Assembly (NCBI RefSeq): GCF_009827335.1
Contig: NZ_WTYH01000001.1
Location: forward strand, 558,001-622,000
Source of the DNA: Aurantiacibacter arachoides
GTDB taxonomy: Bacteria > Pseudomonadota > Alphaproteobacteria > Sphingomonadales > Sphingomonadaceae
Reading direction: 5' to 3'
DNA: 64,000 nt
Of the stretch, positions 25,957 to 35,547 are shown piece by piece; within the stretch, counting starts at the first letter, position 1, and each line of letters starts with the position of its first letter. The notes under the pieces are model-generated. The model worked only from the letters and a program-made list of their open reading frames with translations. It had not been told where the DNA came from and ran no database searches. A program made the position numbers and the translations under genes.

Positions 25957-26688
25957 ATGTGGGCCGGCATGTCGGATACCCTGCTGTTTGCCCTCATCCT
26001 GATTCCCTGCCTGGTGGTGGCGATCGTGTTTCACGAGGTCGCCCACGGCTGGGCGGCGCTGGCGCTGGGCGACCCGACGGCCAAGGAACAGCGCCGGCTC
26101 AGCCTCAACCCCATCCGCCACGTCGATCCGGTCGGCACGCTGCTGGTGCCGGGCTTCCTGGCGCTGGTCGGCGGGCCTATCTTCGGCTGGGCCAAGCCTG
26201 TGCCGGTGTTGAAACAACGGCTCGACAACCCGCGCTTCGGCATGATGGCGGTGGCGGCCGCCGGGCCGGGCACGAACTTCGTGCTGGCGCTGGTGGGCGC
26301 GGTGCTGCTGGGGATGGCGACGCCTGCGGGCGCGGGGATGAGCGCGCTGGACACCGGCATGTCGGTGATCGTGGACGGGGCGGGCGAGACCGCCGCCTTT
26401 GCCAGCGGCATGTTCTACTTCATCCTGATCAACGTGTTCCTGGCCGTATTCAACCTGCTGCCGATTCCGCCCTTCGATGGCTCGCACATCGTCGAGGGGG
26501 CGATGCCGCGGCGCTGGGTGCATTATTACGAGCGGCTGCGACCGTTCGGGATGCTGCTGTTCTTCGGCCTGATCGCATTGACCTGGTTCGCGCCGCAGCT
26601 TGGCGTGCTGGAGAACACCATCGGTCGGCCGGTCGCCTGGGTGATGGACCGCTACCTCGCGCTTGCCGGCACGGTGGCGGGTGACTGA
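25957..26688 (+). CDS. Site-2 protease family (M50) membrane metalloprotease
   Basis: 243 residues, about six hydrophobic segments. The zinc motif HEVAHG is at residues 26-31 and the second metal ligand is the Asp in NLLPIPPFDGSHI near 180. This is the short M50 form without PDZ domains, unlike RseP. Starts at either ATG 25957 or 25969; neither has a clear ribosome site. Its end overlaps truB by eight bases. Substrate unknown. Confidence 0.88.
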   Translation: MWAGMSDTLLFALILIPCLVVAIVFHEVAHGWAALALGDPTAKEQRRLSLNPIRHVDPVGTLLVPGFLALVGGPIFGWAKPVPVLKQRLDNPRFGMMAVAAAGPGTNFVLALVGAVLLGMATPAGAGMSALDTGMSVIVDGAGETAAFASGMFYFILINVFLAVFNLLPIPPFDGSHIVEGAMPRRWVHYYERLRPFGMLLFFGLIALTWFAPQLGVLENTIGRPVAWVMDRYLALAGTVAGD

Positions 26689-27679
26689 CCGACCTTTTCG
26701 CCCCAACGGCTGGCTGATCCTCGACAAGCCGCCGGGCCTGAGATCCACCCAGGCCGTGGGCGCGGTGAAACGCGTGCTGCGCGAACTGGGCTACGGCCCG
26801 AAGCTGCGGGACCTGCCCAAGGTCGGCCACGGCGGCACCCTCGATCCGCTGGCCGAGGGCGTGCTGCCCATTGCCCTGGGGGAAGCGACGAAGCTCACCG
26901 GGCGGATGCTCGACGCAGACAAGACGTATGAATTCACCATCGCTTTCGGCGAGGAAACCGAAACCCTCGACACCGAGGGCAAGGTGACGGAACGCACCGA
27001 TCGCCGCCCCCCGCGCGCGGCTATCCCCGCGGTGCTGGAACATTTCACCGGCACGATCGACCAGCTGCCGCCCAGATATTCGGCGCTGAAGGTGGATGGC
27101 CGGCGCGCCTACGACCTGGCGCGGGGCGGGCAGGACTTCGAGCTCGCCACGCGGCGGGTGACGATCCACAGCCTCGCGATGGTGGGAGAGGCCGGCTACG
27201 CGCCGCTCTATTCCGCCTTCGCCAGCACGGGTTCACGTCCCGATGCGGAAATCGGGTACGAGGCGCTGGAGATGGCCGACACCGTCACCCTCGTCGCCAG
27301 CGTGAGCAAGGGCACCTACATCCGGTCATTGGCATGGGACATCGCACGGGCGCTTGGAACGCTGGGTCACGTGACCTATCTCAGGCGCACGAAGGCCGGT
27401 CCTTTCACCGAGGATCAGGCGATTTCGCTGGACTTGCTGAACGAAATCGGTAAGGGCGCGCGACTTGAAGACCACCTCCTGCCGCTGGAGGCGGGGCTGG
27501 ACGGTATCCCGGCCCTCGCACTCGATCCGGAAAGCGCGCAGGCGGCCCGACAGGGCCGGGTCGTTTCCGGATTGCCCCATCCCGACGGGCTCCATTTCGC
27601 GAAACTGGGCGATGTTCCGGTAGCGTTGGTGGAAATCGAAGGCGGCGCCATGACGGTTGTCCGGGGGTTCAACATATAG
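26681..27679 (+). CDS. truB: tRNA pseudouridine(55) synthase
   Basis: 332 residues from a GTG start (TDRPFRPNGWLILDKPPGLR). Makes pseudouridine 55 in the T-loop of tRNAs. The catalytic Asp55 is in VGHGGTLDPLAEGVLPIALG. RYSALKVDGRRAYDLARGG and KGTYIRSLAWDIARALGTLG are the other family motifs. Insertion around residues 165-200 is rather long. Followed after 27 bases by rpsO. Confidence 0.96.
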   Translation: MTDRPFRPNGWLILDKPPGLRSTQAVGAVKRVLRELGYGPKLRDLPKVGHGGTLDPLAEGVLPIALGEATKLTGRMLDADKTYEFTIAFGEETETLDTEGKVTERTDRRPPRAAIPAVLEHFTGTIDQLPPRYSALKVDGRRAYDLARGGQDFELATRRVTIHSLAMVGEAGYAPLYSAFASTGSRPDAEIGYEALEMADTVTLVASVSKGTYIRSLAWDIARALGTLGHVTYLRRTKAGPFTEDQAISLDLLNEIGKGARLEDHLLPLEAGLDGIPALALDPESAQAARQGRVVSGLPHPDGLHFAKLGDVPVALVEIEGGAMTVVRGFNI

Positions 27680-27706
27680 CGCGATACCGCGAAAAGGTCT
27701 CAAAGC

Positions 27707-27976
27707 ATGTCGGTAACTCCCGAAAAGAAGCAGGAAATCATCCAGGACAACGCCACCAACAAGGGCGATACCGGATCTCCGGAAGTCCAGGTCGCGATCC
27801 TGACCGAACGCATCCGCAACCTGACCGAGCACTTCAAGGGCCACCACAAGGACAACCATTCCCGTCGTGGCCTGCTGATGATGGTGAACAAGCGTCGCAG
27901 CCTGCTCGCCTACCTCAAGCGCAAGGATCTGGAGCGTTACAACTCGCTGATCCAGAAGCTGGGTCTGCGCAAATAA
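27707..27976 (+). CDS. rpsO: 30S ribosomal protein S15
   Basis: 89 residues, the canonical length. Binds 16S rRNA central domain. Signature regions: [40 protein letters not shown] and [20 protein letters not shown]. Between truB and pnp, the standard order. Confidence 0.98.
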   Translation: MSVTPEKKQEIIQDNATNKGDTGSPEVQVAILTERIRNLTEHFKGHHKDNHSRRGLLMMVNKRRSLLAYLKRKDLERYNSLIQKLGLRK

Positions 27977-27989
27977 GAGTTTTTGCGAG

Positions 27990-28009
27990 GGGCGGCTCAA
28001 GGGCCGCCC
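27990..28009 (+). terminator. Hairpin between rpsO and pnp (terminator or attenuator)
   Basis: GGGCGGC pairs with GCCGCCC across a six-base loop, followed by TTCGTTT. This may end part of the rpsO transcript or form the structured leader through which polynucleotide phosphorylase represses its own mRNA in known bacteria. Confidence 0.7.
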
Positions 28010-28148
28010 TTCGTTTATCCGGCTATCGCGCAATTCGGCGGGTAGCGGGCAATGGGGCACCAAGGCGCCCCGCACCGGACCGGGACGGTATCCCCGGCAT
28101 CAGAGGCCCCGCGACGCAATATGGCGCGCGGGATCATAAGGAAATTAC

Positions 28149-30464
28149 ATGTTCGACACCAAAACCGTATCGATCGAGTGGGGCGGAAAGACCCTCACCC
28201 TCGAAACCGGCCGCATCGCCCGTCAGGCTGACGGCGCCGTGCTGGCCACCTATGGCGAAACCGTGGTGCTGTGCGCCGTGACCGCCGCCAAGAACGTCAA
28301 GGAAGGGCAGGACTTCTTCCCGCTGACCGTCCATTACCAGGAGAAGTTCTCTGCCGCGGGCCGTATCCCCGGCGGCTTCTTCAAGCGTGAGCGCGGCGCG
28401 ACCGAGAAGGAAACGCTGACCAGCCGCCTGATCGACCGCCCGATCCGCCCGCTGTTCCCCGAAGGCTTCTACAACGAGATCAACGTGATCTGCCAGGTGC
28501 TGTCGTTCGACGGCGAGACCGAGGCGGACATGGTGGCCATGATCGCGGCATCTGCCGCGCTGACCATCTCGGGCGTGCCCTTCATGGGTCCCATCGGCGG
28601 TTGCCGCGTGGGCTACATCGATGGCGAATACGTGCTCAACCCGAAGCAGGACAAGGCGCTGGAAGACGGTCGCCTCGACCTAGTCGTGGCAGCCACGCAC
28701 GACGCCGTGATGATGGTGGAATCCGAAGCCAAGGAACTGACCGAGGAAGAAATGCTCGGCGCCGTGGCGTTCGCGCATGACGAGATCCGCAAGGTCATCG
28801 GTGCGATCATCGACCTGGCCGAACAGGGTGCCAAGGATCCGTGGCAGATCGACAAGGTGGACGGCAAGGCCGCCCTGCTGGAAGAACTGCGCGGCGTCAT
28901 CGGCGAAGATCTCGCCGCCGCCTACAAGCTGACCAACAAGTCCGAACGGCAGGCCGCCGTCAATGACGCCCGCACCAAGGCGCGCGAGCATTTCTCCGGT
29001 CTCGCCGAGAGCGATCCGGCCGGCTACATGGGCCGCCTGAAGCTGGTGAAGACGCTGGAAGGCGACATCGTGCGCAAGGCCATCCTGAAGGACGGCACCC
29101 GCATCGACGGCCGCAAGCTGGACCAGGTCCGCCCGATCGAGAGCATGGTCGGCTTCCTGCCGCGTGCCCACGGTTCGGCGCTGTTCACGCGCGGCGAGAC
29201 GCAGGCCATCTGCACCACCACGCTGGGCACCAAGGACAGCGAGCAGATGATCGACGGGCTGGAGGGTCTCTCCTACTCGAACTTCATGCTGCACTATAAC
29301 TTCCCGCCCTATTCGGTCGGTGAAGTAGGCCGCTTCGGCGCGCCCGGCCGTCGCGAGATCGGCCACGGCAAGCTGGCCTGGCGTGCGCTGCACCCGGTGC
29401 TGCCGAGCAAGGAGGATTTCCCCTACACCATCCGCATCCTGTCCGACATCACCGAGTCCAACGGCTCGAGCTCGATGGCGACGATCTGCGGTGGCTGCCT
29501 CAGCATGATGGACGCCGGCGTTCCCATCGAACGGCCGGTTTCCGGCATCGCCATGGGCCTGATCCTCGAAGGCAATGACTTTGCCGTCCTGTCGGACATC
29601 CTGGGTGACGAAGATCACCTCGGCGACATGGACTTCAAGGTCGCCGGCACCGAGAACGGCATCACCACCATGCAGATGGACATCAAGGTGGCCGGGATCA
29701 CGCAGGAGATCATGGGCAAGGCGCTGGAGCAGGCCAAGGCCGGTCGCCAGCATATCCTGGGCGAGATGCAGAAGGCGCTGGGCTCTGCCCGCAACGAACT
29801 GTCGGCGCACGCGCCGCGGATCGAGACCATGCAGATCGACAAGGCGAAGATCCGCGACGTCATCGGCACCGGCGGCAAGGTGATCCGCGAGATCGTGGCC
29901 GAGACCGGCGCCAAGGTCGACATCGACGACGAGGGCCTGATCAAGATCAGCTCGTCCGACGTCAGCCAGATCGAGGCTGCGCGCAAGTGGATCGCCGGCA
30001 TCACCGAGGAAGCGGAAGTCGGCAAGGTCTATGACGGCAAGGTCGTCAACATCGTCGACTTCGGTGCCTTCGTGAACTTCATGGGCGGCAAGGACGGTCT
30101 CGTCCACGTCTCCGAAATGAAGAACGAGCGCGTCGAGAAGCCGACCGACGTCGTGTCCGAAGGGCAGGAGGTCAAGGTCAAGGTTCTCGAGATCGACCAG
30201 CGCGGCAAGGTCCGCCTGTCGATGCGCGTCGTCGACCAGGAAACCGGCGAGGAGCTGGAGGACACCCGTCCCCCGCGCGAACCCCGCGAACCGCGCAGCG
30301 GTGGTGACCGGGGCGACCGGGGCGACCGTGGCCCGCGTGGCGGCGGTGACCGTCGCGGCCCGCGTGGCAACCGTGACCGCAAGGACGATCGCGGCGGCCG
30401 CCGCGATGGACCCAGCGCAGGTGGTGGCGATGACCACATGCCGGCGTTCCTGAAGGACGATTGA
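28149..30464 (+). CDS. pnp: Polynucleotide phosphorylase
   Basis: 771 residues. 3'-5' phosphorolytic exoribonuclease and degradosome component. Two RNase PH domains (about 10-140 and 310-540, with [17 protein letters not shown] and [20 protein letters not shown]), a helical linker, KH domain [20 protein letters not shown] near 570, S1 domain [20 protein letters not shown] near 625. The C-terminal tail of about 70 residues is rich in Arg, Gly and Asp repeats ([16 protein letters not shown]), an RNA-binding extension. Confidence 0.98.
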   Translation: MFDTKTVSIEWGGKTLTLETGRIARQADGAVLATYGETVVLCAVTAAKNVKEGQDFFPLTVHYQEKFSAAGRIPGGFFKRERGATEKETLTSRLIDRPIRPLFPEGFYNEINVICQVLSFDGETEADMVAMIAASAALTISGVPFMGPIGGCRVGYIDGEYVLNPKQDKALEDGRLDLVVAATHDAVMMVESEAKELTEEEMLGAVAFAHDEIRKVIGAIIDLAEQGAKDPWQIDKVDGKAALLEELRGVIGEDLAAAYKLTNKSERQAAVNDARTKAREHFSGLAESDPAGYMGRLKLVKTLEGDIVRKAILKDGTRIDGRKLDQVRPIESMVGFLPRAHGSALFTRGETQAICTTTLGTKDSEQMIDGLEGLSYSNFMLHYNFPPYSVGEVGRFGAPGRREIGHGKLAWRALHPVLPSKEDFPYTIRILSDITESNGSSSMATICGGCLSMMDAGVPIERPVSGIAMGLILEGNDFAVLSDILGDEDHLGDMDFKVAGTENGITTMQMDIKVAGITQEIMGKALEQAKAGRQHILGEMQKALGSARNELSAHAPRIETMQIDKAKIRDVIGTGGKVIREIVAETGAKVDIDDEGLIKISSSDVSQIEAARKWIAGITEEAEVGKVYDGKVVNIVDFGAFVNFMGGKDGLVHVSEMKNERVEKPTDVVSEGQEVKVKVLEIDQRGKVRLSMRVVDQETGEELEDTRPPREPREPRSGGDRGDRGDRGPRGGGDRRGPRGNRDRKDDRGGRRDGPSAGGGDDHMPAFLKDD

Positions 30465-30566
30465 TCCGCAACGGCGCGCCAACAGCGCACTATCGGAACG
30501 GGGTCGTGGGGGCATTCGCCCTTGCGGCCCCTTTCGGTATGAAACCCGAAAGTCTAGCGCACGACC

Positions 30567-31646
30567 ATGCACGACGTTGACCGCCAGTCTCCCGATACTG
30601 CGAGGCGACCTTTTCTGGAAAGCTTGCCGCTGGCTTCCGGTCGGCCGTGGGTCGGTTATGTCTGTGCCGTGCTGGCCAGCATTGCCGGGCTGGTGGCGCG
30701 GTGGGCGGTCGATGATGCGCTGCCCCCTGGCTTTCCCTACCTCACCTTCTTTCCTGCGGTCATCATCGTCGCCTTCTTCCTGGGCGCGCGGCCGGGCATC
30801 GTGGCGGCAGTGCTGTGCGGCATGCTCAGCTGGTACTTCTTCATCGCCCCGTTCGAGACCTTTGCCCTGCCGTATCAGGCGGCGGTGGCCATGCTGTTCT
30901 ACCTCTTCATCTGCACTGTCGACATCACCTTGGTCCACTGGATGCAGGCGGCCAACCGGCAGCTGGCGGCAGAACGGCTGCGCAGCGACAGCCTGGCAGA
31001 AACCCGCGCCGTTTTGTTCGAGGAACTGCAGCACCGCGTGGGCAACAACCTGCAGATGATGTCCTCCATCCTCAACCTGCAACAGCGCGGCGTGGCGGAT
31101 GAGGCGGGCAAGGCGGCGCTGGTCGAAGCATCGCGCAGGCTGGGCGTGGTGGGGCGGTTGCAACGCACGCTCTACCATGCGGACGGGGCCCAGCTCTCGC
31201 TGGCAAACTACATCGACCGCATCGTGCGCGACACGCTGGAGGCGTCGGGCCGCACCGATATCGACTATCACTTCGACGAACAGGCCACCGACGTGCTGCC
31301 TGCCGCCGCCGCGGTGCCGACCGCGCTGGTGGTATCCGAAGCCGTCAGCAACGCGCTGGAACATGGCTATGGCGCGGCACGGGGCGGGGTGCTGGAGGTG
31401 ACAGTGGTCGAAGACGAAGCAGACGATACCTTCGTCATCTCCATCAGGGACGAGGGCCGTGGCCTGCCGCAGGGCTTCGTGCTGGAGCAGGCCGACAGCC
31501 TCGGCCTGCGCATCGCCAGCAACCTGGCGCGCGGGCTAGGCGGCAGGTTCACCCTCGACCGGCGCGACGACGGGCCGGGCACCGTCGCCCGCCTGACGGT
31601 CCCCCGCTCACACGACGAACCAGGAGATACAGATGCTGCCGCGTGA
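30567..31646 (+). CDS. Membrane sensor histidine kinase, HisKA_2 type with DUF4118-like sensor
   Basis: 359 residues. N-terminal half has four hydrophobic segments (about 27-50, 58-75, 78-95, 105-125) resembling DUF4118 (FFPAVIIVAFFLGARPGIVA). The dimerisation box FEELQHRVGNNLQMMSSILN carries the phospho-acceptor His156, and the ATPase domain shows VVSEAVSNALEHGYG (N-box) and DEGRGLPQGF (G1). HisKA_2 kinases in this group often feed general stress or light responses. Its partner regulator is not adjacent. Overlaps the next gene by 14 bases. Confidence 0.9.
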   Translation: MHDVDRQSPDTARRPFLESLPLASGRPWVGYVCAVLASIAGLVARWAVDDALPPGFPYLTFFPAVIIVAFFLGARPGIVAAVLCGMLSWYFFIAPFETFALPYQAAVAMLFYLFICTVDITLVHWMQAANRQLAAERLRSDSLAETRAVLFEELQHRVGNNLQMMSSILNLQQRGVADEAGKAALVEASRRLGVVGRLQRTLYHADGAQLSLANYIDRIVRDTLEASGRTDIDYHFDEQATDVLPAAAAVPTALVVSEAVSNALEHGYGAARGGVLEVTVVEDEADDTFVISIRDEGRGLPQGFVLEQADSLGLRIASNLARGLGGRFTLDRRDDGPGTVARLTVPRSHDEPGDTDAAA

Positions 31647-32316
31647 GGAAATCGCCACCGCACAGATTCCCAATGGGGGCATGTTGACCCTGATCGCCCA
31701 TGGCCGCGACCATGTCATCATGCTCGGCCGTGACGAGCTGATGGGCACGCGCATGCAGTTCTCCGAAGAACAGCTGGCCCGGCTGACGCTGGAGCGGCTG
31801 GAGATGCCGGCTCCGCGCATACTGATAGGCGGATACGGCATGGGCTTCACCTACCGCGCCGCGCTGGAGGTGCTGCCGGCGAACGGTCACATCACCGTGG
31901 CCGAGGTGGTGGCGGAGATCGTCGACTGGGCGCGCGGACCGCTCGCACACCTGATCGGCGACACGCTCGACGACCCGCGCGGAGAGGTTATCATCGCCGA
32001 TGTCGCCGCGCTGGTGGACGATGCGGGCGATGGCACCACGCCGCTTTACGACGCGATCCTGATGGACGTTGACAATGGTCCCGATGGCATCGTGCGCGAC
32101 GGCAACGAACGGCTCTACACCCGCACGGGCATCGCCCGCATGCGTGATGCCCTGAGCGTGGGCGGCTTGCTGGCGATCTGGTCAGCGGCGGACGACCACA
32201 AGTTCACCCGCCGGCTGATGGATGCAGGGCTGCAGGTCGAGGTCGAAACGGTGCGCGCCCGCCCGAACAACAAGGGCCCCCGCCACACCATCTGGTTCGC
32301 CCGGCGCGTGCGTTAG
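31633..32316 (+). CDS. Spermidine synthase-like SAM-dependent transferase
   Basis: 227 residues with a Rossmann-type methyltransferase/aminopropyltransferase fold: PRILIGGYGMGFTYRAALEV is the glycine-rich nucleotide loop at about 60-79, and DAILMDVDNGPDGIVRDGNE holds an acidic motif in the position of the catalytic aspartates. N-terminal strand part is short (MLTLIAHGRDHVIMLGRDEL). Substrate uncertain; true polyamine synthesis is not demonstrated by sequence. Start overlaps the kinase gene. Confidence 0.8.
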   Translation: MLPREEIATAQIPNGGMLTLIAHGRDHVIMLGRDELMGTRMQFSEEQLARLTLERLEMPAPRILIGGYGMGFTYRAALEVLPANGHITVAEVVAEIVDWARGPLAHLIGDTLDDPRGEVIIADVAALVDDAGDGTTPLYDAILMDVDNGPDGIVRDGNERLYTRTGIARMRDALSVGGLLAIWSAADDHKFTRRLMDAGLQVEVETVRARPNNKGPRHTIWFARRVR

Positions 32317-32328
32317 GCGCCCGTCAGG

Positions 32329-32847
32329 TCAGCCCTGTTTCAGACGCGGCTGGCCAAGGAAGTCGCGCTTGCCCACCTCGATCCCCAGATTGCGCAGGAT
32401 GGCGTAGGCGGTCGTTGCGTGGAAATAGAAGTTGGGCTGGGCAAAGCTCAGCAGGAAGTTCTCGCTGGTGAAGGGCATGTCGACATTGCGGGGCGCGAAG
32501 ACGAAATGCGTCTCGCCGCCGACGAAGCTGTCGACCTCTCCCTTGCTCAGGGCGCGCAAGGTGTTTTCCGCCGCGCCCAGGTTCAGTCGCATCTGCTCCA
32601 GCGTGGTGGCCGGCTCGCCCATGTCGGGAGAGAAGCTGCCCTTGCGCACACCCTCGATCGCCCCGACCGAGTGCACGACCATGCTTTTCACCTGGTAGGC
32701 GAAGGGCAGCATATCCTCGGCCAGCTTGGCCGCGGCCAGATCGTCCTCCGCAATGCCGCAGGCCTTGGCCCGCTCGATCCATGTCTGCCCGGCGTTCAGG
32801 ATCTGGATGTAGGACGGCACGACGGCTTCGTAGAGCGAAAACGACAT
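32329..32847 (-). CDS. DUF1993 family protein
   Basis: 172 residues, all-helical, from MSFSLYEAVVPSYIQILNAG. Conserved-looking MLPFAYQVKSMVVHSVGAIE, a central acidic part, and NFLLSFAQPNFYFHATTAYA with ILRNLGIEVGKRDFLG at the C-terminus match DUF1993. The fold is related to DinB-like four-helix bundles; function unknown. Convergent with the spermidine-synthase-like gene. Confidence 0.85.
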   Translation of the reverse strand: MSFSLYEAVVPSYIQILNAGQTWIERAKACGIAEDDLAAAKLAEDMLPFAYQVKSMVVHSVGAIEGVRKGSFSPDMGEPATTLEQMRLNLGAAENTLRALSKGEVDSFVGGETHFVFAPRNVDMPFTSENFLLSFAQPNFYFHATTAYAILRNLGIEVGKRDFLGQPRLKQG

Positions 32848-32985
32848 GGGCGCGGGTTCCTTTTCAAATCCGGTGCATGAGCGGGTTGGTGCTGAATGCC
32901 CTGCCAGCCGGGGCGGCGATGTTCAACGGTGTCGACTTGACCCATGCCGTCAGCATGTCACGGAGCGCAGACGACCATGTAAGGA

Positions 32986-33021
32986 AAAGGCCCGTCATCC
33001 ACGATCGGACGACGGGCCTTT
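32986..33021 (-). terminator. Terminator after gcrA
   Basis: AAAGGCCCGTC and GACGGGCCTTT form an 11-bp stem with flanking A/T on both sides. On the minus strand it lies 20 bases past the gcrA stop. Confidence 0.88.
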
Positions 33022-33041
33022 CCGGGCGGTCTTGATGAGGC

Positions 33042-33812
33042 TCAGCGCACTCGTGGTCCGCCGAACGGAAGCGGCGGGGGAGGGCGGCGCGCGCCGCGCG
33101 GCAGCTGTGCCTGGTAGGCGCGCCCGCAATGTTCGACACAATAGGGGAAGCCGGGGTTCACCCGCTCGCCGCAAAAGTGGAAATCGGGTTCCCCCGGATG
33201 GCCCATCGGCCAGCGGCAGACGCGGTCGTTGAGGTCGAGCAGGCTGGTCTTCTCGGCAATCTCGGCGCTCGGCTTGGCCGGCACGAGCCGACGGGGCGGG
33301 GCGGGCGGGATCGGTGCCTGCTGATCGCCCGGACCCTGGCGCAGGAAGCCGCCCGGGCCATAGCTGACGATCTTGGGCAGATCCTCGCGCTTTTCCAGCA
33401 GCGGATGGCCTGCGCTCGCGGGCGCGGCGGCGGACGGGGCGGACGCCTCGCCATCTGTTGCGCTCTCGGTCTCCGGCTGGGGAATGGGTGCCGGGCGAGC
33501 GGGTGCGGCAGCAGGAGCTGGTTCGGCGGAGGGCCGGCTGGGGGCGGGCTTCCTTTCCGCAGGCGCATCGGCAGCGGCCGGAGATGCAGCGACAGGTGGC
33601 GCTGCGGCGGGGGCCTTCTTCTTCGGCGGCGGCGCCTTCTTTTCTTCCTTGGCCTTCACCGGGCTCGGCCGCGCCTTCAGACCCAGCCGGTGCGCCTTGC
33701 CGATCACCGCGTTGCGCGAAACACCGCCCAGCGTGTCGGCAATCTGGCTGGCGGTCGATCCACCCTCCCACATCTTGGTCAGAGTGGCGATGCGCTCTTC
33801 GGTCCAGCTCAT
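33042..33812 (-). CDS. gcrA: GcrA family cell cycle regulator
   Basis: 256 residues. N-terminal helix-turn-helix SWTEERIATLTKMWEGGSTA leading to VSRNAVIGKAHRLGL (about 1-46) is the GcrA DNA-binding domain, which recruits RNA polymerase at CcrM-methylated promoters. A long low-complexity Ala/Pro/Glu linker (about 50-190) is followed by a C-terminal domain with NDRVCRWPMGHPGEPDFHFC and NPGFPYCVEHCGRAYQ, the sigma-70-binding region with conserved Cys/His. Longer than Caulobacter GcrA (173 aa) because of the linker. Confidence 0.95.
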   Translation of the reverse strand: MSWTEERIATLTKMWEGGSTASQIADTLGGVSRNAVIGKAHRLGLKARPSPVKAKEEKKAPPPKKKAPAAAPPVAASPAAADAPAERKPAPSRPSAEPAPAAAPARPAPIPQPETESATDGEASAPSAAAPASAGHPLLEKREDLPKIVSYGPGGFLRQGPGDQQAPIPPAPPRRLVPAKPSAEIAEKTSLLDLNDRVCRWPMGHPGEPDFHFCGERVNPGFPYCVEHCGRAYQAQLPRGARRPPPPLPFGGPRVR

Positions 33813-33883
33813 AGGTCGGTCATGTCCAATCGTTGTCTTGCCAAGTCTTGCAACCCCAGGCCGGCCCCGATAGGCGAGCGCGC

Positions 33884-34744
33884 ATGACAGGACAAGCGAG
33901 TGTGCCGCCGCGCCAGTTCCCGCCCAAGGGACAGCCGCAGATCACCGGGTTCAACCGGATCGGTCTGTGGAGCCTCTATATTAAGGAGTGCCGCCGCTTT
34001 CTCAAGGTGCAGACGCAGACTGTCTGGGCGCCTGCCGTCACCACGCTGCTGTTCCTGGTCATTTTCACCGTCGCGCTGAGCGGTGCGGGCGGGCGCGCGG
34101 GGCGCGAGGTTCTGGGCGTGCCCTTCGGCACGTTCGTTGCCCCCGGCCTCATCATGATGGGCATGATGCAGAACGCCTTTGCCAATTCCAGCTTCAGCCT
34201 GCTGGCGGGCAAGTTGCAGGGGACGATCATCGACCTGCTGATGCCGCCGCTGAGCGAGGCCGAGCTGATGATCGGCATCGTCACCGCCGCCATAACCCGC
34301 GCGGTGATGGTCGGCGGCGCGGTATGGCTGGCGATGTGGCTCTATCCCGGCGTCTCCGTCTCGGTCGAGCACCCCTGGGCGGTGGCGTGGTTCGGCCTGA
34401 TGGGTGCAACCATGCTGGCGCTGGCGGGCTTGCTGGCGAGCATCTGGGCCGAGAAGTTCGATCACAACGCAGCGATCACCAATTTCATCGTTGCACCGCT
34501 CAGCCTGCTGTCGGGCACGTTCTATGTCATCTCAAACCTGTCGCCGGCGTTCCAGGCGATCAGCCGCGCCAATCCGTTCTTCTACATGATTTCCGGCTTC
34601 CGCTACGGCTTCCTGGGGCGCAGCGACATTGGCAACGATAACGCCCACGTCATCGGCGCGGCGATCGGCGTCGGCGTGCTGAACCTCGTGCTGGGGTTCG
34701 TGACTTACCGCGTGCTGAAGAGCGGGTGGAAGATCAAGAGCTAG
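33884..34744 (+). CDS. ABC-2 type transporter permease
   Basis: 286 residues with six hydrophobic segments and the ABC-2 region: FVAPGLIMMGMMQNAFANSS near 90, LLAGKLQGTIIDLLMPPLSE, then SLLSGTFYVISNLSPAFQAI and NPFFYMISGFRYGFLGRSD. Related to NodJ/DrrB-type permeases for drugs, polysaccharides or lipids. No ATPase gene is adjacent, so its partner must be encoded elsewhere. ATG 33884 is preferred over the upstream frame that lacks family sequence. Confidence 0.88.
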   Translation: MTGQASVPPRQFPPKGQPQITGFNRIGLWSLYIKECRRFLKVQTQTVWAPAVTTLLFLVIFTVALSGAGGRAGREVLGVPFGTFVAPGLIMMGMMQNAFANSSFSLLAGKLQGTIIDLLMPPLSEAELMIGIVTAAITRAVMVGGAVWLAMWLYPGVSVSVEHPWAVAWFGLMGATMLALAGLLASIWAEKFDHNAAITNFIVAPLSLLSGTFYVISNLSPAFQAISRANPFFYMISGFRYGFLGRSDIGNDNAHVIGAAIGVGVLNLVLGFVTYRVLKSGWKIKS

Positions 34745-34750
34745 ACGGGA

Positions 34751-35131
34751 CTAGTGCGTCAGGCTGCGGCGCAGGCGATACTTGCCCGGCTGGAACGCCT
34801 CGAACAGCTGGCTGACCTGCGGGTGATCGATCGGTTCGTCGGCACTGTCGATCGCCAGGTTCTGCTGGCTGACATAGGCGACGTAGGAACTGTCCTCGTT
34901 CTCGGCGAGCAGGTGATAGAACGGCTGGTCGCGATCGGGCCGCTGGCCTTCCGGAATGGCTTCATACCACTCCTCGGAATTGGCGTAGACGGGGTCGACA
35001 TCGAAAACCACGCCGCGAAAGTCGTGCCGCTTGTGTCGCACCACGTCACCGATGGCGAACAGCGCGCGCGAACGGCGCGGCGCCTCGATCATGCGGCCCG
35101 CCTGTCCGGAAAAGAATTGGGTACGATCCAT
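34751..35131 (-). CDS. hspQ: HspQ/YccV-like heat shock protein
   Basis: 126 residues. The core ALFAIGDVVRHKRHDFRGVV, DVDPVYANSEEWYEAIP, DQPFYHLLAENEDSSYVAYV and AYVSQQNLAIDS is the hemimethylated-DNA-binding/HspQ domain, a Lon-protease specificity factor in Salmonella. An N-terminal extension of about 20 residues precedes it. Convergent with the ABC-2 permease. Confidence 0.9.
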   Translation of the reverse strand: MDRTQFFSGQAGRMIEAPRRSRALFAIGDVVRHKRHDFRGVVFDVDPVYANSEEWYEAIPEGQRPDRDQPFYHLLAENEDSSYVAYVSQQNLAIDSADEPIDHPQVSQLFEAFQPGKYRLRRSLTH

Positions 35132-35297
35132 CGGCTTGAATATAGGCGGTGTGCAGCCCCTCACAAGCATCAGGGGCGGGCAATCACCCGATTTTCGGAC
35201 GGGAATGGCACGCGGGGACTTGGCAAGCCGGAAGCCATCGGCTAACCGCGCGTTCTCCCAATCGACCGGGCATTTCCTGCCGTGGCAGGACCTCTGC

Positions 35298-35387
35298 GGA
35301 GAGGTGGCAGAGTGGTCGAACGCGCCGCACTCGAAATGCGGTTTACGGGCAACCGTAACGTGGGTTCGAATCCCACCCTCTCCGCCA
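35298..35387 (+). tRNA. tRNA-Ser (anticodon CGA)
   Basis: A 90-base class II tRNA: acceptor GGAGAGG pairs with CCTCTCC, then G and encoded CCA. The anticodon stem encloses loop ACTCGAAAT (anticodon CGA), a long variable arm (TACGGGCAACCGTA) follows, and the T arm is GTGGG/CCCAC. It reads UCG. The 3' end is the likely attachment site of the neighbouring integrase. Confidence 0.96.
35368..35387 (+). other. Likely left attachment site (attL) in tRNA-Ser 3' end
   Basis: Inferred, not shown by a second copy. A P4-type integrase begins 160 bases downstream, reading away from the tRNA, the usual arrangement for elements inserted into tRNA 3' ends. No matching repeat of the T-arm/acceptor sequence was seen further right, so the right end probably lies beyond base 64000. 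Confidence 0.5.
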
Positions 35388-35547
35388 CAATCCTGTTTCC
35401 ACAGATCTGTGAACAGCCATAAAGCGCCGGAAACCTTGCGTTCTGCGCCTTTTGGTGTCCATCCTCGTTTCTTCGCATTCACCCCTTGCTCCGGCGAAGT
35501 CGGGGTAAATTGGGGGTAAGCATTCAGGCGGTTTGGGGGTAAAGCAG

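Noticed and set aside
28680..31364. 894-codon minus-strand frame
   Set aside because: Antisense of pnp and the histidine kinase gene, same GC artefact.
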